Positions 54,354 to 61,714 of a stretch of 61,714 nt of DNA are shown here, piece after piece. Below the pieces are notes generated by a model that saw only the letters and a list, made by a program, of their open reading frames with translations, was not told the origin of the DNA and ran no database searches. A program made the translations under genes and the position numbers. How positions within the stretch are numbered: the first letter of the stretch is position 1; every line of letters starts with the position of its first letter. This stretch comes from Methylophilaceae bacterium (GTDB taxonomy: Bacteria > Pseudomonadota > Gammaproteobacteria > Burkholderiales > Methylophilaceae). The stretch lies in the NCBI GenBank assembly GCA_014378915.1, contig JACMMS010000022.1:1-61714 (forward strand). The letters run 5' to 3'.

Positions 54354-56428
54354 ACGGCCTAGATATTAAAGCTATGTTGAATAGATTAGGTGGCAGCTCA
54401 GTGGCAGCGCCGCTGATTATTGTCATGTTGCTATCAATGATGGTACTGCCATTGCCCCCAATTATCCTTGATATTATGTTTAGCTTTAACATCGCGCTTT
54501 CTATATTGGTGCTATTGATTGGGCTTAACACAGTTAAGGCACTGGACTTTCTGGCTTTTCCAACTGTGTTATTAATGACAACCATGCTGCGTTTATCGCT
54601 CAACGTTGCATCAACTCGTTTAGTATTAACTGAGGGCCATAGTGGCCCAGCGGCTGCAGGTAAAGTGATTGAAGCCTTTGGACACTTTTTAATAGGTGGC
54701 AATTACGCGGTAGGCATTGTGGTGTTTGTGATTTTAACTATCATCAACTTTACTGTAGTGACTAAAGGTGCTGGTCGGATTGCCGAGGTTGGTGCCCGCT
54801 TTACCTTAGATGCGATGCCAGGCAAGCAAATGGCGATTGATGCTGATTTAAATGCAGGGTTAATTGGTGAAGATGATGCACGCCGACGCCGTACTGAAGT
54901 GAGCCAAGAAGCCGAATTTTATGGCGCGATGGATGGTGCAAGTAAATATGTGCGCGGTGATGCAGTTGCAGGCATTTTGGTGATTATCATCAATATTATT
55001 GGTGGCTTAATTGTGGGCTTATTGCAGCATGATATGTCGTTTATGGATGCCGTTAAAAACTACACTATGCTTGCGATTGGTGATGGTTTAGTGGCGCAAA
55101 TTCCGTCCATTATAATTTCAATAGCTGCAGGTGTTGTAGTTTCTCGTGTTGCTAATAACCAGGACATCGGTAAACAGTTGGTCAATCAATTGTTTTCTAA
55201 CCCAAAAACAATTTACATCACAGCGGGAATTATTGGCGGGATGGGTGTAATACCTGGCATGCCTAATTTAGCTTTTTTAACTTTGGGCTTAATATTAAGC
55301 GGCGGTGCTTATTATCTTGAGAAAAACCAAGCTAAAAAAGACGAACCTCAAGAAATAGCAGCGCAAGCTGCAATTCCAGAAGCTGAAGAAGCCAGTTGGA
55401 AAGATATTTTCCCTATAGACATTATCGGCTTAGAAGTCGGTTACAGACTCATTCCGCTAGTAGATGCTGCTCAAGATGGCGAATTATTAAAACGAATCAA
55501 GGGCTTACGTAAAAAATTTACACAAGTTGTGGGCTTTTTATCACCCACTGTGCATATCAAAGATAACTTAGAATTAAAAGCTTCAGGTTATCGCATTACC
55601 CTTAAAGGCGTAGAAATAGCCAGTGGAGAATCTTATCATAACCAATTTTTAGCCATTAACCCTGGTATGGTATCAGGGAATGTACCTGGGCTAGAAACAA
55701 CTGAACCTGCATTTGGCTTACCTGCAATTTGGATTAATGCCGATGTCAGAGATCAAGCACAAGCCATGGGCTATACAGTCGTAGATGCCAGCACTGTGAT
55801 TGCTACGCATTTAAATCAAATTATTAACACGCATGCTTCTGAGCTATTAGGTCGAGATGAAGTACAGCAATTGCTTGATTTAATCGCTAAAGAATCACCA
55901 AAACTCATTGAAGAACTTATTCCTAAATTACTTAGCTTATCTGTTTTACAAAAGGTGCTACAAAACTTATTAGTTGAAGGTGTGAACATCCGCGATATGC
56001 GTACTATTTTAGAAACCCTAGCCGAACATACACCACGTACCCAAAACCCAGAAGAGCTCACTACCCTTATCCGCGTGCAATTGGGCAGATCAATCGTGCA
56101 ACAGTTGTTCCCTAATAGTAATGAAATTTCAGTGATTACTTTAGATAATCAACTCGAGCGCTTACTAGTGCAATCCATGCAATCCAACAACGGTGGCTCT
56201 GCCATAGAACCAGGTTTAGCAGATACCCTTGCACGCGAAGCAGAATACGCCTCACGCCAGCAAGAGCAATTGGGCGTAACGCCTGTATTACTTGTTTCTG
56301 CTTCACTCAGAACTTCATTATCAAAATTTTTACGCCGCGCAATACCTCAGTTACGTGTGTTATCACATGAAGAATTACCCGATTCAAAAACCATTAGAGT
56401 GACTAGCCTGATAGGAGGCACAGTATGA
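54350..56428 (+). CDS. flhA: Flagellar export apparatus protein FlhA
   Basis: This 692-residue protein has eight membrane helices (about 20-315) with the FHIPEP-family motif FPTVLLMTTMLRLSLNVASTR and the cytoplasmic loop AEVGARFTLDAMPGKQMAIDADL. The large C-terminal domain (about 345-690) docks export chaperones and contains WIN (AIWINADVRDQAQAMGY). It forms the nonameric ring at the export gate and uses the proton motive force. ATG overlaps the flhB stop by four bases. Confidence 0.97.
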   Translation: MNGLDIKAMLNRLGGSSVAAPLIIVMLLSMMVLPLPPIILDIMFSFNIALSILVLLIGLNTVKALDFLAFPTVLLMTTMLRLSLNVASTRLVLTEGHSGPAAAGKVIEAFGHFLIGGNYAVGIVVFVILTIINFTVVTKGAGRIAEVGARFTLDAMPGKQMAIDADLNAGLIGEDDARRRRTEVSQEAEFYGAMDGASKYVRGDAVAGILVIIINIIGGLIVGLLQHDMSFMDAVKNYTMLAIGDGLVAQIPSIIISIAAGVVVSRVANNQDIGKQLVNQLFSNPKTIYITAGIIGGMGVIPGMPNLAFLTLGLILSGGAYYLEKNQAKKDEPQEIAAQAAIPEAEEASWKDIFPIDIIGLEVGYRLIPLVDAAQDGELLKRIKGLRKKFTQVVGFLSPTVHIKDNLELKASGYRITLKGVEIASGESYHNQFLAINPGMVSGNVPGLETTEPAFGLPAIWINADVRDQAQAMGYTVVDASTVIATHLNQIINTHASELLGRDEVQQLLDLIAKESPKLIEELIPKLLSLSVLQKVLQNLLVEGVNIRDMRTILETLAEHTPRTQNPEELTTLIRVQLGRSIVQQLFPNSNEISVITLDNQLERLLVQSMQSNNGGSAIEPGLADTLAREAEYASRQQEQLGVTPVLLVSASLRTSLSKFLRRAIPQLRVLSHEELPDSKTIRVTSLIGGTV

Positions 56429-58080
56429 ACGTAAGAAAATTTTTCGCAAAAACTTCGCGTGAAGCACTCAATATGGTGCGTAACGAATTAGGCGATAGTG
56501 CCATTATTTTATCGAACAAAGAAGTCGATGGCGGTAGCCAAATTTTAGCCTCGCGTGAGGAAGATATGGATACGCTCATTAACCAGGCGCCAACTCCCGC
56601 CTCAGAAGTGATGCTATCTAGCCAACATCGCACGCAAAATAACGCTGCGCCTAATAAAAAGCTATTACCAGAACGACCAGATAGCTTTTTAAATATGGTA
56701 CTTAATCAACAGCGTGATGAAGCCCCTAGCTCTACTTCGCAATTTGCAGAGACCAATTATGCGGGCTATGAAGATGAGGCAGAATCTGTATTTAATGAGC
56801 CACGCTATGCTCACGGCCATCAAAGCCAAGAAACTAATAGCCGCCGTGAACAGAGTCGCACACAAACTCATGTACAAAACTTTGGCTCAGAAGATTACTT
56901 AGAAGATGAATATAGTTCTGAAGTAGCCTCAGTACAATTTGTACAAACACAGGCCAAGCAAGCTAAGCAAACATTTGGCAAAGACCTGAGCCCTAAAAAT
57001 CAAACTAATCAAGCCACACCAAAAAATAATATACCTAAAAATGCTGCTAAAACTAATGTTGAAAAAGCGCTTAGTAGCGATGCCAACAACCAAGAAATGG
57101 CCAGCGTGATGAGAGAGATTCGTACAATGCGCAGCATGCTTCAAAGCCAAATTGCTGAAATTTCTTGGGCAAATACACAACGTCGTGAGCCGTTTAAAGC
57201 AAACTTGCTCAACAGAATGCTCACGGCTGGATTTAGCCCATCGCTATCACGTCAAATTACAGAAAAATTACCTAAATTTAGCAAGTTTGAACAAGCTGCA
57301 AAATGGGCAGACACCATACTTTGTAACAATATGCGCACTATAGAAAATGAAGATAATTTGCTTGATAAAGGTGGCGTATTTGCAATTATCGGCCCAACGG
57401 GTGTAGGTAAAACCACCACTACAGCTAAACTTGCCGCACGTTTTGTCATGAAACATGGTGCAAACAAACTGGGCTTAATTACTACTGATAGTTATCGTAT
57501 CGCTGGCCATGAGCAATTACGCATTTACGGCAAAATCTTAGGGGTGATGGTACACACCGTTAAAGATCAGGCGGATTTAGAAATTGCGCTAAATGAGTTG
57601 CGTCATAAACACACAATTTTGATTGATACAGTAGGCGTTAGCCAACGCGACCGGATGGTCACCGAGCAAATTGCGTTGTTATCTAGCAATAACTTTCATA
57701 TCAAAAAATTATTGTGCCTTAATAGCACCAACACTAATGAAACACTTACTGATGTGATCCGCGCCTACCGTGGACGTGGCATAGATGGCTGCATTTTAAC
57801 CAAGCTAGATGAAGCAGCCACCATAGGTAGCGCATTGGATGTAATTATTAGAGAAAAATTACGTTTGTATTTTGTAGCCAATGGCCAACGCGTACCTGAA
57901 GATTTACTGGCGCCAAATAAGCAGTATTTAATACATAGAGCCTTTAAATTAGGTGCAGCTAATAGCCAATTATTTCAACATAGACCAGAGGATTTAGCCA
58001 TTATTATGGCCAATAGTATCAGCATGGAAGAGCAAGGTATGTCGAGCAACCTAGATACGATGGAGTTTAACCATGCCTAG
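56425..58080 (+). CDS. flhF: Flagellar biosynthesis GTPase FlhF
   Basis: This 551-residue SRP-type GTPase places the polar flagellum. The B-domain front has MNVRKFFAKTSREALNMVRNELGDSAIILSNK. A long low-complexity linker (about 70-210) is rich in Gln, Asn and Ser. The N-domain follows, then the G-domain with GPTGVGKTTTTAKLAARF, TTDSYRIAGHEQL, LIDTVG and TKLDEAATIGSALDV. The linker is longer than usual. Start overlaps flhA by four bases and it overlaps flhG by eight. Confidence 0.95.
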   Translation: MNVRKFFAKTSREALNMVRNELGDSAIILSNKEVDGGSQILASREEDMDTLINQAPTPASEVMLSSQHRTQNNAAPNKKLLPERPDSFLNMVLNQQRDEAPSSTSQFAETNYAGYEDEAESVFNEPRYAHGHQSQETNSRREQSRTQTHVQNFGSEDYLEDEYSSEVASVQFVQTQAKQAKQTFGKDLSPKNQTNQATPKNNIPKNAAKTNVEKALSSDANNQEMASVMREIRTMRSMLQSQIAEISWANTQRREPFKANLLNRMLTAGFSPSLSRQITEKLPKFSKFEQAAKWADTILCNNMRTIENEDNLLDKGGVFAIIGPTGVGKTTTTAKLAARFVMKHGANKLGLITTDSYRIAGHEQLRIYGKILGVMVHTVKDQADLEIALNELRHKHTILIDTVGVSQRDRMVTEQIALLSSNNFHIKKLLCLNSTNTNETLTDVIRAYRGRGIDGCILTKLDEAATIGSALDVIIREKLRLYFVANGQRVPEDLLAPNKQYLIHRAFKLGAANSQLFQHRPEDLAIIMANSISMEEQGMSSNLDTMEFNHA

Positions 58081-59008
58081 CTTCACAAATGCTGATTTCT
58101 CTAACGCTGATTTTTCAAAGTCTAGCTATTTAAACGACCAAGCTTCAGGCTTACGTCGCTTAATGGTGAGCCCACAGCCGCGTGTTTTATCCATTATTTC
58201 TGCGGCAAAAACTCAGCCTGCAAGGCTGATGAGTAATCTAGCCGCAAGCTTATGTTCCGATGGTGGCGATGTACTGATTGTGCAAAACAGCCCTTTTCCT
58301 TCTAACGTTAAATTAAAAGCACCACTCATCGACTTCATTCATAAGCCCATGGATGTTAATCAAATGACCACACAAATGGATGAAGGTTATTACGTAGCCG
58401 CATTATTACGTCATCAACAAGAAAACGCATTGGATTTTGAAAGAGGCAGCTTGTTAGATTCATTATTTTGCAAATTAGCGATGCAATATCAATTTGTGTT
58501 GGTAGAAACCAAGCTTAATCACCAGCAACAATTGCCGATTAAAACACTGAATCTTGGACAAATTGTGATTCACCTCACCAGCCAAGCAGAAGATATTAAA
58601 CAAGCGTATCAACTCATTAAGCAAATTTCAACCCAGCATATTCATGCGAATATTGAAAGCCAGCCTATTGGTATTTTAGTCACCGATACCAGCGATGAAA
58701 AAGCCAAAATTATATTTAGAAATATCACCCAAGTTGCCAAACGCTATTTAAAACTAGAATTAAAGTTTATTGGCGTTGTACCCGCTGATGAGGCATTAGC
58801 CAAGGCATCAAAACTAGGCAGCAGTGTCATTAATGCATTTCCGTTAGCACAAGCTAGCGCTGCATTTAAGGCTATTGCAAAACACTTAGATTACAGAATA
58901 GATGATAGAAGCACATCACCCTATTTACCTCACCATGCATCTGATTATGCACGTAATGTTAACCACCGTTTATTAAGCGGCTCTGGTATTTTTGAAGGAG
59001 CAATGTGA
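58073..59008 (+). CDS. flhG: FlhG/FleN-like flagellar number regulator, degenerate ATPase
   Basis: This 311-residue MinD-like protein lies in the flhG place, between flhF and fliA. Normal FlhG has a deviant Walker A of the type KGGxGKT after VIAVTSG. Here the aligned stretch is RVLSIISAAKTQPARLMSNLA, without the glycines or the signature lysines, and the usual DADLGLAN is replaced by VQNSPFPSN. The remaining SIMIBI fold can be followed (LVETKLNHQQQ, IVIHLTSQAEDIKQAYQLIKQI, IGILVTDTSDEKA). It probably cannot bind or hydrolyse ATP as MinD does. It may act as a structural partner of FlhF. Confidence 0.82.
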   Translation: MPSFTNADFSNADFSKSSYLNDQASGLRRLMVSPQPRVLSIISAAKTQPARLMSNLAASLCSDGGDVLIVQNSPFPSNVKLKAPLIDFIHKPMDVNQMTTQMDEGYYVAALLRHQQENALDFERGSLLDSLFCKLAMQYQFVLVETKLNHQQQLPIKTLNLGQIVIHLTSQAEDIKQAYQLIKQISTQHIHANIESQPIGILVTDTSDEKAKIIFRNITQVAKRYLKLELKFIGVVPADEALAKASKLGSSVINAFPLAQASAAFKAIAKHLDYRIDDRSTSPYLPHHASDYARNVNHRLLSGSGIFEGAM

Positions 59009-59742
59009 TGTATAACGCCACTGGGCAATGCCTAGATGAAACCAAAATGCTGCAACAACATGGCATGTTGGTTAAAAAAATCGCCTATCAAATGAAAGCT
59101 AAACTACCTGCGAGTGTAGAGGTTGACGACCTGATTCAGGCGGGCATGATGGGCTTACTTGATGCGGTTAAAAAGTTTCAAGATAACCTAGGCGCACAGT
59201 TTGAAACCTATGCTGTGCAACGTATTCGCGGCTCTATTATTGATGAACTGCGCAGTGCAGATTGGCTACCGCGTAGTGTACGAAAAGACATGCGCACTGT
59301 AGAAAGCGCAGTAACACAGCTAGAGCAAAAACTACAACGCCCTCCTACTGAAGGTGAAGTAGCCAAACATATGGAGCTTAGCATTGATGATTACCGCGAG
59401 TTGCTGGGTGATTGTAGCGGCCACCAATTATTGTATTACGATGATTTTCAGGAAACTGAAAACGATGGACATTTTTTAGATCGTTACATGAATGATGTTG
59501 CCAGCAACCCTTTGCAAGTATTGCTAAGCAGCAATTTTAAAGAAAGCTTAGTAGTTGCGATTGGTGATTTACCAGAGCGCGAAAAGCTGTTAATGGCCTT
59601 GTATTACGAGCAAGAGCTTAATTTAAAAGAAATTGGCGCGATTATGGGAGTTTCTGAATCTCGCGTTTGCCAATTACATACACAAGCCGTAGCACGATTA
59701 AGAGTAACAATGAAAGAGAAAGCATGGACTGGGGCAGTATAA
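59005..59742 (+). CDS. fliA: RNA polymerase sigma factor FliA (sigma-28)
   Basis: This 245-residue sigma factor has region 2 (GMLVKKIAYQMKAKLPASVEVDDLIQAGMMGLLDAVKKF and YAVQRIRGSIIDELRSADWLPRSVRKD), region 3 and region 4 (LPEREKLLMALYYEQELNLKEIGAIMGVSESRVCQLH). The DWLPRS motif is specific for FliA. It transcribes late flagellar and chemotaxis genes once FlgM is exported. ATG overlaps flhG by four bases; the 3' end overlaps the MotC gene by 19 bases. Confidence 0.96.
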   Translation: MMYNATGQCLDETKMLQQHGMLVKKIAYQMKAKLPASVEVDDLIQAGMMGLLDAVKKFQDNLGAQFETYAVQRIRGSIIDELRSADWLPRSVRKDMRTVESAVTQLEQKLQRPPTEGEVAKHMELSIDDYRELLGDCSGHQLLYYDDFQETENDGHFLDRYMNDVASNPLQVLLSSNFKESLVVAIGDLPEREKLLMALYYEQELNLKEIGAIMGVSESRVCQLHTQAVARLRVTMKEKAWTGAV

Positions 59743-60464
59743 GTGGCATAGTCATTGCACTACTTGCGCTGCTGCTAGGTCAAGCGGCAGAGGGTGGCCA
59801 CATTGGCTCATTACTACAACCTGCTGCATTTTTAGTGGTATTTTTTGGCACGCTTGGTGCAGTGTTATTGCAAACTAAGCCTAATAACTTTGTGCTTGGT
59901 ATGCGCATGTTACCGCTCATTTTTAAACCCATTGTCGATGATCGATTAAGCCTGATTAAAAAAATAAACCGCTGGAGTTATATCGCGCGTAAAGATGGCC
60001 TACTTGCATTAGAGCCACAATTACAAATTGAAAAAGATCACTTTGTTAAACAAGCTTTACGTTTAATGATCGATGGTATTGCACCAGAAAAAATCCGCGA
60101 AATATGCAGTATCGATATGTATTACTATGAGCAAAAACAACGCCAAGCCGCCAAAATATGGGAAGCTGCAGGCGGGTATTCTCCCACACTAGGGATATTA
60201 GGTGCGGTATTAGGCCTAATTCATGTGATGGAAAATTTATCTGACCCGAGCAAACTAGGCAGTGGTATTGCCGTTGCCTTTGTGGCTACGATTTACGGTG
60301 TTGGATTAGCTAATTTATTCTTTTTACCTATCGGTAATAAGCTCAAAAACTTGATTAATCATGAAATGATGCGCCGCGAAATGATATTAAACGCCTGTGT
60401 TTCTATTGCCAAAGGCGATCACCCAAAAATAGTAGAAGAGCGGCTTTACACTTACATGCACTAA
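59724..60464 (+). CDS. motC: Flagellar stator protein MotC (MotA family)
   Basis: This 246-residue inner-membrane protein has four helices with MDWGSISGIVIALLALLLGQAAEGG, a large cytoplasmic loop (about 65-150), the AAGGYSPTLGILGAVLGLIHVM third helix and FVATIYGVGLANLFFLPIGNKLK at the end. This is the PomA/MotC pattern. The start ATG at 59724 lies 19 bases before the fliA stop in another frame; the longer frame from 59667 would put 19 hydrophilic residues before the first helix, which I reject. It forms the ion channel with MotD. Confidence 0.93.
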   Translation: MDWGSISGIVIALLALLLGQAAEGGHIGSLLQPAAFLVVFFGTLGAVLLQTKPNNFVLGMRMLPLIFKPIVDDRLSLIKKINRWSYIARKDGLLALEPQLQIEKDHFVKQALRLMIDGIAPEKIREICSIDMYYYEQKQRQAAKIWEAAGGYSPTLGILGAVLGLIHVMENLSDPSKLGSGIAVAFVATIYGVGLANLFFLPIGNKLKNLINHEMMRREMILNACVSIAKGDHPKIVEERLYTYMH

Positions 60465-60496
60465 ATATTAATAGCCTTTAATAGAAATCCCACACC

Positions 60497-61252
60497 ATGC
60501 GTAGAAAACACTATATAGAAGAGCCCGATAACCACGACCGCTGGCTAATTTCGTACGCAGATTTTATTACTTTATTGTTTGCATTTTTTGTTGTGATGTA
60601 CTCTATTTCATCAGTGAATACTAATAAATATACGCAACTCACTTCATCGCTAGGCAGTGCTTTTAATCAAAATAGCGCGCTTATGCTGAACAAATATGCC
60701 GCTGTTGGTGGTAGCACCGGCAATGGATCCAAACCTAAAATATTTAGCCCGCTCAATTTGACCAAGCTAAAAACTGACCGGCACAACCGCGAAAAAAAGA
60801 ATATGACGGCTATAGCTGGGCAGCTTACGCAATCGTTAGCCCCGTTAGTCAACATAGGCAAAATCGACATTACCGTTAACGAACACGGATTAATGATTAA
60901 CCTTAATGATAGCTTATTGTTCACCCCAGGCTCGGCAGAGTTATCAGAAAACGCCACTGCACCACTAAGCGAAATTGCCGCGCAACTACAAACACAATCT
61001 AACCCAATTATTGTAGAAGGCCACACCGATAACACCCCCATTAGCAATCGCGATTACCGCTCCAACTGGGAGCTTTCCGCCATTCGTGCCAGCCGTTTAG
61101 TTGGCCTACTCAGCGCTGAAGGTATTGCAGAACAACGTTTAAGCGCCACTGGCTACGGTGCATCGCGTCCTATTGCAGATAACATTGATGAAGCAGGAAA
61201 AGCAAAAAACAGACGCGTTGCTATTATCGTGGGTTATAAAAACTTGCCCTAA
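60497..61252 (+). CDS. motD: Flagellar stator protein MotD (MotB family)
   Basis: This 251-residue protein has one N-terminal membrane helix with WLISYADFITLLFAFFVVMYS, where the Asp in YADF is the ion-carrying residue. A plug/linker region follows (about 50-130), then an OmpA-like peptidoglycan-binding domain (about 145-250) with VEGHTDNTPISN, NWELSAIRASRL and GYGASRPIADN. With MotC it forms the stator. It lies 32 bases after motC. Downstream is the convergent integrase remnant. Confidence 0.94.
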   Translation: MRRKHYIEEPDNHDRWLISYADFITLLFAFFVVMYSISSVNTNKYTQLTSSLGSAFNQNSALMLNKYAAVGGSTGNGSKPKIFSPLNLTKLKTDRHNREKKNMTAIAGQLTQSLAPLVNIGKIDITVNEHGLMINLNDSLLFTPGSAELSENATAPLSEIAAQLQTQSNPIIVEGHTDNTPISNRDYRSNWELSAIRASRLVGLLSAEGIAEQRLSATGYGASRPIADNIDEAGKAKNRRVAIIVGYKNLP

Positions 61253-61280
61253 GTAAGCTTGCTTTAATGATTTAAGCGCA

Positions 61281-61714
61281 TTACAAAACATCTAATGGGC
61301 TAGTAACCCCTCGGCCACCTTTATTAATCACGTGCGTATGAATCATAGAGGTAACCACATCACTATGCCATAATAGATCTTGCACAGTATGAATATCATA
61401 GCCACTCTCTAGCAAATGCGCAGCAAAACTATGTCTAAACGTATGTGGTGTTGCAAGCTTAGTAAAGTCAGCATCACGCACCGCCTGCTTAACCGCCTTT
61501 TGCACTGCTAGATTTTGCAAATGATGCCGCCTAACCACTTGCAAACTTGCATTTACTCGATGATCGACCGATTGCTTAGCAGAAGGAAAAACATACTGCC
61601 AAGCCCAAGCATATTGAGCATTAGGATATTTTTTTTATTAAAAGCATTTGGCATAAACACACTGCCATAACCAACTGCTAAATCTTGTTCATGCAAATCT
61701 TTAACTCCAGCCAC
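61281..61714 (-). pseudogene. intI: Integron integrase (IntI), broken, cut by window edge
   Basis: On the minus strand the C-terminal half of an integron-type tyrosine recombinase is readable. [22 protein letters not shown] is followed, in another frame, by [31 protein letters not shown], and [20 protein letters not shown]. The WQYVFPS and RRHH patches with HLLESGYDI are IntI-specific. A frameshift falls in the T8 run at 61629-61636. The active-site Tyr of the MIYTHV motif is His here (ATT CAT ACG), and the Gly of LLGH is Trp. So the enzyme is dead. Any attI and cassettes would lie to the right of the window. Confidence 0.88.

Noticed and set aside
60667-61047. 126-residue minus-strand frame inside motD
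   Set aside because: Antisense to the conserved OmpA-like domain; shadow frame.

Overview
The window looks like a piece of chromosome from an AT-rich betaproteobacterium, most likely a methylotroph of the family Methylophilaceae (Methylotenera-like). This is inferred from base composition, betaproteobacterial-style proteins (split PqiA, MdtABC-NodT, the flhBAFG-fliA-motCD order) and an environmental-type integron integrase. No rRNA, tRNA, CRISPR array or phage was seen.

Layout. 1-1549 is a decaying left edge: an IS30-family transposase fragment has cut a QseC-like kinase gene, and the adjacent QseB-like regulator has several stops and a frameshift. 1575-3149 holds a MetA-like outer-membrane protein and a DUF347 membrane gene broken by an in-frame TGA. 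3317-5954 (minus) is an intact two-component system (OmpR-type regulator, TctE/QseC-type kinase) with a DUF4337 membrane protein. Diverging from it is a desaturase (6032-6910), then a tightly packed nine-gene operon (6973-14446): HAD phosphatase, class III aminotransferase, arginase-fold hydrolase, SMR half-transporter, alpha/beta hydrolase, acyl carrier protein, ketosynthase, GNAT/FemAB acyltransferase, second SMR half-transporter. I do not recognise this as a described pathway. It reads as a system that builds, N-acylates and flips an amino-lipid-like product, and it is the best candidate for something new here.

14592-21790 carries a SemiSWEET sugar transporter, a pqiA-pqiA-pqiB-pqiC lipid-transport operon preceded by a long perfect inverted repeat, AsmA, Dps and a BON-domain protein. 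22214-31408 (minus) is mdtABC plus a NodT-type outer-membrane channel. 31623-36583 has a YbhP-like phosphatase, a ClsB-like cardiolipin synthase, dodecin, a DUF1345 membrane protein and an MsbA-like ABC exporter. 36714-42311 is a heavy-metal CzcCBA-type efflux operon. 43100-46360 encodes RlmB and RNase R.

46783-52949 is a signalling block (HD-GYP response regulator, MHYT-PAS hybrid kinase, REC-Hpt protein). 53163-61252 is the flagellar cluster flhB-flhA-flhF-flhG-fliA-motC-motD. The right edge (61281-61714) is a dead integron integrase with a frameshift and its catalytic Tyr changed to His.

A linking thread is a repeated regulator box, (T)GTAAG-N5/6-(T)GTAAG with an 11-bp step. It lies in the regulator/desaturase gap, before the nine-gene operon and before czcCBA, and a weaker version lies before the DUF347 gene. 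This suggests the two-component system at 3895-5954 controls both the lipid-like cluster and metal efflux.
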